The notes beneath the pieces are model-generated. The model had not been told where the DNA came from, made no database searches, and was given only the letters and a program-made list of their open reading frames with translations. DNA of 64,000 bases from Microvirga sp. TS319 (GTDB taxonomy: Bacteria > Pseudomonadota > Alphaproteobacteria > Rhizobiales > Beijerinckiaceae). The translations under genes were made by a program, and so were the position numbers. The stretch covers positions 4,024,501 through 4,088,500 of the forward strand of contig NZ_JBGGGT010000002.1 in the NCBI RefSeq assembly GCF_041276405.1, written 5' to 3'. Every line of letters starts with the position of its first letter. Position 1 is the first letter of the stretch. Shown here piece after piece: positions 54,024-62,930 of this stretch.

Positions 54024-56192
54024 ATGTGCGGGGTTGAGAGAAACGTGGCGAACGGACGTGACCGGCGGGAGCCGGTTTTCGATGCGCCAGCCGCCGATGC
54101 GGGGGAGCTGGACTTTCACCTCTCGCCCGAGGACCGGGCAGGGGGATCATCCATGGCGAGACGGCGGAGTTCCAGGCGCGATGACGGCGACAAGCCCCTG
54201 CGTCGCGGCTCCCGTCCCAAGAAATCCAAGCGCAAGGGCCGTTCGATCCTCGGCAAGCTCGTCTATGCGGGCGTCGTTCTCTGCCTCTGGGGCGTTATCG
54301 CCGTCGGCGGCGTGGTGGCCTATTATGCCTCGCAGCTGCCGCCCATCGACCAGCTCACCGTTCCCAAGCGCCCGCCGAACATCGCCATCATGGCCAGCGA
54401 CGGCTCGCTGATCACCAATCGCGGCGAGACGGGCGGACGCACCGTCGCCCTGAAGGAGTTGCCGCCCTATCTCCCGAAGGCCTTCGTGGCCATCGAGGAC
54501 CGGCGCTTCTACGACCATTTCGGCATCGACCTGACGGGCATCGCCCGTGCGGTCTACCGCAACCTCGCCCATTCCGGCGGCCTGCAGGGCGGCTCGACGC
54601 TCACCCAGCAGCTCGCCAAGAACCTGTTCCTCACCCAGGAGCGCACCGCCTCGCGCAAGATCCAGGAGGCGATTCTCGCCCTGTGGCTCGAGCGCAACTA
54701 CTCGAAGGACCAGATCCTCGAACTCTACCTCAACCGGGTCTATTTCGGCGCCGGCGCCTATGGGGTCGAGGCGGCCGCGCAGCGTTATTACGGCAAGTCC
54801 GCGCGCAACGTCTCGCTCTCGGAGGCCGCGGTACTCGCGGGGCTCGTGCAGTCGCCCTCCCGGCTCGCGCCCAACCGCAATCCGGACGGAGCCAAGGCCC
54901 GCGCTCAGCTCGTGATCGCGGCCATGAACGAGCTCGGCTTCATCACGCCGGACATGACCAAGACCGCGCTTGGCCAGCCGGCCGAGCCCGTGCGCCCGAA
55001 CGGGGCGGGCTCGGCCAATTACGCGGCCGATTACGTGATGGACGTGCTCGACGACTTCGTCGGCACCATCGACGGGGATATCGCGGTCTTCACCACCATC
55101 GATCCCAAACTGCAATCCGCCGCCGAGCACGCCCTGGTGGATGAGCTCAACGCCAAGGGCCAGAAATTCAACGTGGGCCAGGGCGCCTTCGTGGCCATGA
55201 AGCCCGATGGCGGCGTCCAGGCCCTGGTCGGGGGCCGCAACTACGAGACGAGCCAGTTCAACCGGGCCACCTCCGCCCGCCGCCAGCCGGGCTCGTCCTT
55301 CAAGCCCTTCGTGTACCTGACCGCCGTCGAGCGGGGCTATACCCCCGACATGGTCGTCGAGGACGGTCCCGTCAGCTACAAGGGCTGGAACCCGCAGAAC
55401 TACGACCGCAAGTATCGTGGCCCCGTCACCCTGCGCGACGCCCTCGCCCTGTCGCTCAACACCATCGCGGTCAAGCTCAACATGGAGGTCGGGCCGAAGA
55501 ACGTGGCGCAGACCGCGCAGCGGCTCGGCATCACCTCGCCGATCCAGGCGAACGGATCGCTCGCGCTCGGAACCTCGGAAGTGACGCCCCTCGAGCTTGT
55601 CGGCGCCTATGCGGCCTTCGCCAACGGCGGCACCGGCGTGACGCCCTACGTGATCTCCGAGGTCAGGACCCTCGACGGCAAGATCGTCTACAAGCGCCCC
55701 GCCTCCGCCGGCGGCCTCGGCCGCGTCATCGATCCGTCCGCGGTCGCGATGATGAACGAGATGATGCACAACACCTTCGTGATCGGCACCGCCCGGGCCG
55801 CGCAGATCCCGGGCTGGCCGATGGCCGGCAAGACCGGGACCACCAACGACTACAAGGATGCGTGGTTCGTGGGCTTCACGGGCAATCTCGTGGCGGGCGT
55901 CTGGCTCGGCAACGACGACGGCGCGCTCACCAAGAAGGTCAGCGGCGGCAACCTGCCGAGGGAGGTCTGGCACACCTTCATGAAGACCGCCCTGAAGGAC
56001 AAGCAGCCCGTGTCGCTGCCCGGCATGGAGCGCTTCCGCGACGACGTGCCCGTCGCCGGTTCGGGGACCGATCCACGCTATGCCAATGCCGGCAACGGCG
56101 ACACGGGCTGGGGTCAGCCCCAGCCTCAACCGCAGCCGCAGCGCCGGGTCAGCCGCGAGAAGAACTTCTTCGAGAAGCTGTTCGGGCTCTGA
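54024..56192 (+). CDS. mrcA: Penicillin-binding protein 1A (class A PBP)
   Basis: This is a bifunctional peptidoglycan synthase, up to 722 residues. After a basic cytoplasmic N-terminus and a membrane helix (VYAGVVLCLWGVIAVGGVVAYYA) comes the glycosyltransferase domain (AIEDRRFYDHFGID, GGSTLTQQLAKNLFL). The transpeptidase follows with SSFK (RQPGSSFKPFVY), SLN (ALSLNTIAVK) and KTG (MAGKTGTTNDYKDAWFVG). GTG at 54048 and ATG at 54153 (GGGGG upstream) are alternative starts. The tail is Gln/Pro-rich (QPQPQPQPQ). Confidence 0.93.
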   Translation: MCGVERNVANGRDRREPVFDAPAADAGELDFHLSPEDRAGGSSMARRRSSRRDDGDKPLRRGSRPKKSKRKGRSILGKLVYAGVVLCLWGVIAVGGVVAYYASQLPPIDQLTVPKRPPNIAIMASDGSLITNRGETGGRTVALKELPPYLPKAFVAIEDRRFYDHFGIDLTGIARAVYRNLAHSGGLQGGSTLTQQLAKNLFLTQERTASRKIQEAILALWLERNYSKDQILELYLNRVYFGAGAYGVEAAAQRYYGKSARNVSLSEAAVLAGLVQSPSRLAPNRNPDGAKARAQLVIAAMNELGFITPDMTKTALGQPAEPVRPNGAGSANYAADYVMDVLDDFVGTIDGDIAVFTTIDPKLQSAAEHALVDELNAKGQKFNVGQGAFVAMKPDGGVQALVGGRNYETSQFNRATSARRQPGSSFKPFVYLTAVERGYTPDMVVEDGPVSYKGWNPQNYDRKYRGPVTLRDALALSLNTIAVKLNMEVGPKNVAQTAQRLGITSPIQANGSLALGTSEVTPLELVGAYAAFANGGTGVTPYVISEVRTLDGKIVYKRPASAGGLGRVIDPSAVAMMNEMMHNTFVIGTARAAQIPGWPMAGKTGTTNDYKDAWFVGFTGNLVAGVWLGNDDGALTKKVSGGNLPREVWHTFMKTALKDKQPVSLPGMERFRDDVPVAGSGTDPRYANAGNGDTGWGQPQPQPQPQRRVSREKNFFEKLFGL

Positions 56193-56271
56193 ATTCCATT
56201 ACCTCCCGGGTAATCGCCTGAATTCTCCGGGCACGGCATATTGGCTTCACCCTCAAGCCAAGGAGCACGCC

Positions 56272-56595
56272 ATGCCCGCCTACGCCGTCGCCCGCCTGTA
56301 CGATGTCGCCATGGGGCCGGACATCGTCGCCTATCTTCAGAAGATCGACGCGACTCTGGCGCCTTTCAAAGGTCGGTACATGATCCATGGAGGTCCGGTG
56401 GACAGCCTCGAAGGGGCATGGTCGGGCGACCTGATCATGATCGAGTTCCCGGACAGGGCCCGTGCCCGCGACTGGTACGCCTCTGCGGCCTATCGGGCGA
56501 TCCTGCCGCTGCGGACCCGGCATTCGAAAGGTGACGTCATCCTGATCGACGGCGTTCCCGACGACCATCAGGCAGCCGACATCCTGGCGGCGTGA
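56272..56595 (+). CDS. DUF1330 family protein
   Basis: This is a 107-residue ferredoxin-like fold protein. It shows the family pattern: AYAVARLYDVAMGPDIVAYLQKID, then GRYMIHGGPVDSLEG, MIEFPDRARARDWYASAAYRAI and LPLRTRHSKGD. DUF1330 proteins are small dimeric proteins of unknown function. AAGGAG lies 9 bases before the start. It is a single gene converging on an MFS gene. Confidence 0.9.
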   Translation: MPAYAVARLYDVAMGPDIVAYLQKIDATLAPFKGRYMIHGGPVDSLEGAWSGDLIMIEFPDRARARDWYASAAYRAILPLRTRHSKGDVILIDGVPDDHQAADILAA

Positions 56596-56608
56596 CGGCC
56601 AAGGCCGC

Positions 56609-57802
56609 TCAGGCGGCCCTGCCCCGCACCCGCCCCGTCGCCGCAAAGACGATCAGGGCCAGGATGCCCGTGCTGGCGATGGCGGTCGGAAGCGGCAGCG
56701 CGGAGCCGCCGAGATTCTGGCCCAGCACGATGCCCAGGATCGCCGCGAAGGTCATCTGGCAGATCCCGAGCAGGGACGAGGCCGCCCCGGCCCGCTCCGG
56801 GAACGGCATCAGGGCCGAGGCCATCGCCTGCGGCATGGTGAGGCCGACCCCCAGGGCGTAGATCGCCATCGGTCCCGTGATGGCGAAGGACGAGGACACA
56901 CCGGACGCGACGAGCACAAACATGAGTGCGCCGCCGGCCGCGAGGCCCGCCACGCCGAACCGGATCGTGCCGTCGAGCCCGTGCCGCCCGACGAGATTCT
57001 GCGCCAGAAACGTGCCGGTGATGTAGCCCACGACCATGAAGGCGAAGGAGAAGGCGAAAGTCAGCTCATCCAGGCGGTACACCTCCTGCAGCACGAAGGA
57101 CGAGCCGGAGATGAACGCGAACAGGCCGCCATAAGCGAGCATGGAAAAGCTCACATAGGTGCGATAGGCGGGGTGGCGCAGCAGCATTCCGAACCCCGCC
57201 AGGATCGCCGTGAAGGAAAGCGGCGCGTCGGATTTCGTCCGGATGCTCTCCGGCAGCCGCAAGAGCACGGTCGCGGCCAGCGCAACGCCGCAGATCACCA
57301 TGACGGCGAAGGTCATCCGCCACTCGTAGACCTGCGCGATCAGGCCGCCGAGAACCGGCGCGAGCGCCGGCACGACTCCCATGATGCTGCCCATGCGGGA
57401 CAATTCCCGTCCGGCGCGCGGCCCCTCGTAGAAGTCGCGCACGATGGCGCGCCCGAGCACGATGGGGCCGGAGGCGCCGAGCGCCTGGAGAAACCGGGCT
57501 CCGATCAGGACCTCGATGGTGGGCGCGAGCGCGCAGATGAGGCTCGCCAGGGAGAACAGCCCGAGCCCGAACAGCAGCACCGGCCTGCGGCCGACCCGGT
57601 CGGAGACCGGCCCGTAGACGAACTGCCCTGCCGCGAAGCCCAGGAGGAACGCCGAGAGCGTCATCTGCGCCTGCCCGGTCGTCGCCTGAAGGCCCGCCGC
57701 GATCGCCGGCAGGGAGGGCAGGTACATGTCCGTCGAAAGAGGCCCGAGCGCGGTGAGCAGCGCCAGGACGACGGTGAGGGCCAGGGTATCGGGTTTGAGC
57801 AT
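56609..57802 (-). CDS. Bcr/CflA family MFS drug exporter
   Basis: This is a 397-residue, 12-helix transporter. Family marks are STDMYLPSLPAIAAGLQATTGQAQ at the N-terminus, GPVSDRVGRRPVLLFGLGLF (motif A) and LGASGPIVLGRAIVRDFYEG in helix 4. Bcr/CflA proteins expel bicyclomycin, sulfonamides or chloramphenicol-like compounds. No regulator is adjacent. Confidence 0.9.
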   Translation of the reverse strand: MLKPDTLALTVVLALLTALGPLSTDMYLPSLPAIAAGLQATTGQAQMTLSAFLLGFAAGQFVYGPVSDRVGRRPVLLFGLGLFSLASLICALAPTIEVLIGARFLQALGASGPIVLGRAIVRDFYEGPRAGRELSRMGSIMGVVPALAPVLGGLIAQVYEWRMTFAVMVICGVALAATVLLRLPESIRTKSDAPLSFTAILAGFGMLLRHPAYRTYVSFSMLAYGGLFAFISGSSFVLQEVYRLDELTFAFSFAFMVVGYITGTFLAQNLVGRHGLDGTIRFGVAGLAAGGALMFVLVASGVSSSFAITGPMAIYALGVGLTMPQAMASALMPFPERAGAASSLLGICQMTFAAILGIVLGQNLGGSALPLPTAIASTGILALIVFAATGRVRGRAA

Positions 57803-57946
57803 GGAAGGGCCGGATGAGACGTGAAGAATTTAGGGTTAAGCCGGGAACCCGGTTCTGTCACGGGCTCTCAGAGGACGAAACCCTCTTGCTCACACCGAGT
57901 TCACGGTACAACATAACAAATTGTCGTATCGATATGAGCTTCGCCT

Positions 57947-59533
57947 ATGTCCCTCGTTCCCCCGTCCGGTCGGTTGCACCCCGGTCTCGCATTGGCTGTC
58001 CACCGCTTCCCGTTCGCCATCCTGGCCGCGAGTCTCGCGACAGTCGGTCTTCTCAGCCTGATTTCGATTTCCGGGGATCAACGGATAGAGACCAGCCCCT
58101 GGAAGCCGGACGACGTCATGGACGTGCTATTCGCATTAGTCCTGTCGTTCTTCACGGCCGTGATCGCGGCTTTTGCGGCATCCGGGCAGAGCGTCCGGGT
58201 CCGGTTTCTCGCCGAGGGCACAGGATTCCTGATCGGCTTCTCGTTCCTGTACTGGGTCAAGCTCGAAGACGATACGGCCCCGTCCCTCCTCTTTGCATGC
58301 CTGTGTTTCATGTCGGTCGCGGCGGGCATCGCCGCGCGGCGCGGCGTGAGCGGCTTCTGGTTCGCCAATGCCCATCTCATCGCCAGTCTCGCCATCGGGC
58401 TTATCGCTTTGGGAGTCGTTCTCGCCGGCGGGGCAATCCTGTACTTCACCATCGACACCTTGCTGGGCGATACCTTGCCGGGATGGCCCATCGAGAAGCT
58501 CGGGACGGCGTTGGGGACCATTGTCATCTTCTTCGCCTTCCCTCTGCTCTGGCTGACGCTCGTGGCGCCCATCGCTGCGGAACCGATCAGGCCGGATCAC
58601 GACAATCTCCTGCTGCGCATCATTGCCGTTCTGACCGATGCTCTGCTGGTTCCTCTGACGTCGATTTTCGGCGGCGTCCTTCATCTTTACGCCCTGCGCA
58701 TCGCGGTCACCGGCGAAATGCCGAAAGGGCAGATCGGCACGATCGTGCCGCTCTATCTCGTGCTCGGGTACGGAACCTATCTCCTCGCCTCGGGGCCGCA
58801 CGCACCGCTGGCACGGGTGCGGTCCCTGTTTCGAGCCTCGTGGCTGGCGAGCACGCTGGTTCCTCTGGCCCTGCTGACGCTCGCGATCGGCATTCGCGTC
58901 AGCGCCTACGGCATCACGGAAGAACGCTATTGGCTGATCCTGGTGATCATCGGCGCGGGCTTCCTCCTGGCGTCCGTTCTCGTTCGGCGGCCTTTCGACA
59001 TCCGCCTCGTCCCGCTCACGGGCGGCATCCTCACACTCGTCGCGGTGATTGGGCCCCTGAGCGCCGAGAAGGTGACGTTCTATAGTCAGTCGGCGCGGAC
59101 ACAGGCGCCGCAGACCGATGCCGACGCGTTGGACTCCTCCGCCAAACCCTCCTCCGACGTCTCAGCCCTTACGGGACCTGAGACCTTCGACTTCACCCAG
59201 CCCGCCATCATCCGGGCCGGAACGGTCACGATTCTCAACGATTTCGCCGTCGACTTCGATCAACAAAGGTCGCACACGATCAGGAGCTTTTCGACAAGCG
59301 TGACGCTCACCCTCGAGGGCCAATTCCTGACCCTTGAAGGCGACACCTGGACGAGCCGGTTCGATCTCTCGCCTCTCTTGACGATGGACGGCAGAGCTCT
59401 GGCGGATCTTGATTCGACCCTGCACAGCGTCAAGGGCAGAGAGGGCGATTTCGTTCTGTCCCGCTTTCAAAGAACGGCCGAACCCACGGGAGATGCCATC
59501 CGCCATCTGAGGGGCACCGTCATTCTCCATTGA
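57947..59533 (+). CDS. DUF4153 family integral membrane protein
   Basis: This is a 528-residue protein. The first ~380 residues hold about ten membrane helices in pairs (for example VLFALVLSFFTAVIAAFAA and GTALGTIVIFFAFPLLWLTLVAPIA). The last 150 are soluble and beta-rich (AIIRAGTVTILNDFAVDF, VTLTLEGQFLTLEGD). The DUF4153 segment PLTSIFGGVLHLYALRIAVTGEMP is visible. Function is unknown. The 144-bp region upstream is AT-rich around 57908-57925. Confidence 0.75.
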   Translation: MSLVPPSGRLHPGLALAVHRFPFAILAASLATVGLLSLISISGDQRIETSPWKPDDVMDVLFALVLSFFTAVIAAFAASGQSVRVRFLAEGTGFLIGFSFLYWVKLEDDTAPSLLFACLCFMSVAAGIAARRGVSGFWFANAHLIASLAIGLIALGVVLAGGAILYFTIDTLLGDTLPGWPIEKLGTALGTIVIFFAFPLLWLTLVAPIAAEPIRPDHDNLLLRIIAVLTDALLVPLTSIFGGVLHLYALRIAVTGEMPKGQIGTIVPLYLVLGYGTYLLASGPHAPLARVRSLFRASWLASTLVPLALLTLAIGIRVSAYGITEERYWLILVIIGAGFLLASVLVRRPFDIRLVPLTGGILTLVAVIGPLSAEKVTFYSQSARTQAPQTDADALDSSAKPSSDVSALTGPETFDFTQPAIIRAGTVTILNDFAVDFDQQRSHTIRSFSTSVTLTLEGQFLTLEGDTWTSRFDLSPLLTMDGRALADLDSTLHSVKGREGDFVLSRFQRTAEPTGDAIRHLRGTVILH

Positions 59534-59567
59534 TCGGCCCCGGAAGGCCAAGGCCAGTGTGGCCCCT

Positions 59568-61514
59568 TTACACGGTCACCTGGGTTCCCACCTCCACTAC
59601 GCGGTCGGTGGGGATCTGAAAGAACTTGGTGGCGTCGCTCGCGGACTTGGCGAGGGTGATGAACAATTTGTCCTGCCAGCGCGGCATGTCGCTGTGGAGC
59701 GCGGGCCGGATCGAGCGGCGCGAGACGAAGAACGACGTCGTCATGATGTCGAACTTCAGGCCCGTCTTGCGCAGGAGGGCGAGGCCGCGCGGAATGTTCG
59801 GCGTCTCCATGTAGCCGAAGCTCATCGTCGCGCGCCAGAACGAGTCCCCGAGAGGCTCGATTCGGGCCCTCTCCCCGTCGGAGATCCGGGGCGCATCCTC
59901 GGTCCGCACGGTCAGGATCACGTTCTGCTCGTGCAGGATCTTGTTGTGCTTGAGGTTGTGCAGGAGCGCCGATGGAGCGGTCGTCGGATCGCCCGTCATG
60001 AACACGGCCGTGCCCTTCACGCGATAAGGCTGGCTTTTCTGCAGCATCGCGATGAGCTCGAGGAGCGGCACATCCGCCTTGCGGGTCTTCTCGATCAGGA
60101 GGCGCGTGCCCCGGCGCCAGGTGAGCATGAGCGTGATCAGGGCGGCACCCACGAGGAGCGGCATCCAGCCTCCCTGTGGGATCTTGAGGGCGTTCGCGAC
60201 GAGAAAGATCATGTCGACGATCAGGAACGGCGCGATCACGGCAATCGCCAGCCAGAGCGGCCACTTCCAGTATTTCCAGACGACCACGAAAGCCATGATG
60301 GCGGTCACCACCATCGTGCCCGTGACGGCCAGTCCATAGGCATGGGCCAGGGCACTGGAACTCTTGAACAGGATGACCAGGAACACGACCGCGATCAGAA
60401 GCAGGACGTTCATCCTCGGCACGTAGATCTGTCCCTTCTCGGTTTCGGAGGTCCAGCGGATTTCCATGCGCGGCAGCAACCCCAGCTGGATCGCCTGCTG
60501 GGTCATGGAGAAGGCTCCGGTAATCACGGCTTGGCTGGCGATGACCGTGGCGACCGTCGCCATGACGACCATCGGGAGCAGCGCCCAATCCGGATAGAGC
60601 AGGAAGAAGGGGTTCTCGATCGTGTCCGGATGGGCGAGCAGCAGGGCCCCTTGCCCGGTATAGTTGATCGCGAGGCATGGCAGGACGAGACCGAGCCAGG
60701 CGGTCTGGATGGGTTTGCGCCCGAAATGACCCATATCGGCGTAAAGCGCCTCCGCCCCCGTGACCGCAAGGAACACGGCGCCGAGAGCCAAAAGACCGAC
60801 TGTCCCGTGGGTGGCCAGGAAGGCGATGCCGTAGGTCGGGCTGAGCGCCGCCATGATGCTAGGATCGTCGACGATATGGACGGCCCCGCCTAGGGCCATC
60901 AGCAGAAACCAGATCCCGGTGATCGGTCCGAACCAAGCGGCGACACGGGCCGTGCCTCGGCTCTGAATGGAAAAAAGGCCGACCAGGATGGCGAGGCTCA
61001 GGGGCAGGACGTAGCGCGAGAAACCGGACGAGGCGACGGTCAGTCCCTCGACGGCCGAGAGCACCGAGATCGCTGGCGTGATGATGGCATCGCCGTAGAA
61101 CAGCGCGGCCCCGATCATGCCCAGCAGGGTGATGACGAAGACGTTGTGCCCCATCACCTTCTGGGCCAGCGCCATGAGGGTGAGCGTTCCGCCCTCGCCG
61201 TTGTTGTCGGCCCGCAGGATGAACAGCACGTACTTGACCGTGACGATGACGATCAGCGCCCACAGGATCAGGGAAACGATCCCGAACACCATCGGGCGGG
61301 TGACGGTGCCGCCTCCGGCCGCCGCGGAGAGGGACTCCTTGAGCGCATAAAGCGGGCTCGTGCCGATATCGCCATAGACTACGCCGAGCGTGCCCAGTGT
61401 CAGGCTCCAGAGGCCCGGGCGGTGGGGAACGGTCGAGGAGGCTTCGAGTTCAGCCGTCCGGCCTTCGCGGATTGCTGGCATGGCCCTGTCCGTCTGCGGC
61501 GGGCATCGCGTCAC
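59568..61514 (-). CDS. kup: Low-affinity potassium transport protein Kup
   Basis: This is a 648-residue KUP/HAK transporter of 12 helices. The signature [20 protein letters not shown] at the N-terminus is diagnostic, and [18 protein letters not shown] and YTGQGALLL are conserved pore segments. It takes up K+ by proton symport. The GTG start at 61514 overlaps the preceding gene's stop as GTGA, suggesting coupling; ATG at 61478 is an alternative. Confidence 0.93.
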   Translation of the reverse strand: MTRCPPQTDRAMPAIREGRTAELEASSTVPHRPGLWSLTLGTLGVVYGDIGTSPLYALKESLSAAAGGGTVTRPMVFGIVSLILWALIVIVTVKYVLFILRADNNGEGGTLTLMALAQKVMGHNVFVITLLGMIGAALFYGDAIITPAISVLSAVEGLTVASSGFSRYVLPLSLAILVGLFSIQSRGTARVAAWFGPITGIWFLLMALGGAVHIVDDPSIMAALSPTYGIAFLATHGTVGLLALGAVFLAVTGAEALYADMGHFGRKPIQTAWLGLVLPCLAINYTGQGALLLAHPDTIENPFFLLYPDWALLPMVVMATVATVIASQAVITGAFSMTQQAIQLGLLPRMEIRWTSETEKGQIYVPRMNVLLLIAVVFLVILFKSSSALAHAYGLAVTGTMVVTAIMAFVVVWKYWKWPLWLAIAVIAPFLIVDMIFLVANALKIPQGGWMPLLVGAALITLMLTWRRGTRLLIEKTRKADVPLLELIAMLQKSQPYRVKGTAVFMTGDPTTAPSALLHNLKHNKILHEQNVILTVRTEDAPRISDGERARIEPLGDSFWRATMSFGYMETPNIPRGLALLRKTGLKFDIMTTSFFVSRRSIRPALHSDMPRWQDKLFITLAKSASDATKFFQIPTDRVVEVGTQVTV

Positions 61515-61984
61515 TCATCCGACCGGCTCCTGGAGCCGCCGGGCATATGGCCATTCGTCCTCGTCGTCCTGAAGGATACGACATTGCTCGATGCCGGCTC
61601 GTTGACCCTCAGCCGCTGGGCCTCGACCAGAGCGCCGAAGAGTGCAAGGATCAGGTTGTCGTGCTGGTATTCGACCACGTCCTCGACCCAGTTGAGGGCC
61701 AGGCCCCGAAGGGTGATCATGCAACTCCACCGCCGATCGTCGCATGACAGCCGATGCAGGCTCCAGTCCGGCAGTTCCCAGCCGACGAGCCACACGCCCA
61801 GATCGAGCCAGGCATGCGCGGCGAACAGCCGGTCGGCGACTTCGCTGGAATGAGCGCTCGATTGAAGCCGGGGGCAGGCCTCCCGCAGGATCTTTGCCAC
61901 AAGGCTCCCCCGCGGCTTGTCCGCCGCTTCGATCGCCGCCAGGAGTGCGCGAAGTTCACGCTCCCGATCCCGCTTGGACCACAT
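61511..61984 (-). CDS. Conserved hypothetical soluble protein upstream of kup
   Basis: This is a 157-residue protein with many Trp ([43 protein letters not shown]). No membrane helix or signal is seen. No family is recognised. The stop overlaps the kup GTG start, so the two are likely co-translated, and it may modulate K+ uptake. ATG at 62050 would add 22 residues. Confidence 0.6.
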   Translation of the reverse strand: MWSKRDRERELRALLAAIEAADKPRGSLVAKILREACPRLQSSAHSSEVADRLFAAHAWLDLGVWLVGWELPDWSLHRLSCDDRRWSCMITLRGLALNWVEDVVEYQHDNLILALFGALVEAQRLRVNEPASSNVVSFRTTRTNGHMPGGSRSRSDE

Positions 61985-62077
61985 CAAGGGTGTCCGGATC
62001 TTCAGGCCCGCGCCTGACCTAGTTTTCCTTCTACCAGGAAGCGGTGTCAAAATCAGGGCGCGGACGGACTACCGCCC

Positions 62078-62821
62078 TCACCCGATGCGGTGCAGGGCGC
62101 TGCCGTAGGTCTTGAGCCAGGCCTCCGCCTCGTCGGTGCGCGGGCAGAGCTGATAGGTGATCTTCCAGAAGCGCTGGGAATGGTTGAGCTCGCGCAGGTG
62201 GGCGACCTCGTGGGCCGCGAGATAATCCAGCACGAAGGGCGGCGCCATGATGAGGCGCCAGGAGAAGTTGAGCGCCCCGTTGGCCGAGCAGGAGCCCCAG
62301 CGGCTCTTGGTGTCGCGCACGGTGATCCGCTTGGCGGGCTGCCCGAGCTGAGCCGTGTGCTTCTTCACCGCGAGCGCGAAGTCGCGCTTGGCCTCGGCTT
62401 CCAGGAAGTCTCGCACGCGGCGGGCCACATGGGTGGCCTCGCCCGTGACGGCGATGATCGGCTCGCCCGCGCTGTCGCGGGCCGCCTGGGTCAGCCCCCG
62501 AATCGAGGACCAGTGGACGATGCGGTGGGGCACACCGCGTAGGGGCACGAGCGCGCCCGGCTCGAACAGCACCCGGTCGGGCACCTTGGCGAGGCGGCTT
62601 GCGATCCATGCCCCATGACTATCGGCGAATTTCTGGGCGAGGCCCACATCGGTGCGCTCGGGAATGGTGAGCACGACCTCGCCGGTCGCGTGGGAGACGC
62701 GCAGCGTGATTCGTTTCGCGGTCGGACGACGTTTCAGGGCCACCTTGAACGACTGGCCCTCGTAGCAAACCTTGAGATGTGGCGGGTCCGCAGGAACGCG
62801 GCGGAACAGAGCGGATTTCAT
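62078..62821 (-). CDS. YgjP-like M48 metallopeptidase domain protein
   Basis: This is a 247-residue protein. The zinc site is HEVAHLRELNHSQRFW (HExxH plus downstream His), and SRWGSCSANGALNFSWRL is the second hallmark of the YgjP/SprT-like DUF45 group. E. coli YgjP and relatives cleave UTP or act as metalloproteins of uncertain function. The start at 62821 (MKSALFRRV) is chosen for family length. A 109-bp gap separates it from the depolymerase gene. Confidence 0.85.
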   Translation of the reverse strand: MKSALFRRVPADPPHLKVCYEGQSFKVALKRRPTAKRITLRVSHATGEVVLTIPERTDVGLAQKFADSHGAWIASRLAKVPDRVLFEPGALVPLRGVPHRIVHWSSIRGLTQAARDSAGEPIIAVTGEATHVARRVRDFLEAEAKRDFALAVKKHTAQLGQPAKRITVRDTKSRWGSCSANGALNFSWRLIMAPPFVLDYLAAHEVAHLRELNHSQRFWKITYQLCPRTDEAEAWLKTYGSALHRIG

Positions 62822-62930
62822 GTCCGCAATCTGCCCGCTCACGTCGATTCTGTCAGCGCAGCCGTTTGCCGCTCCTAAGAACGTATCGAGAACGGATCCG
62901 GGCTCTTGACGCGGCCGGTCGAGCTGGTTC

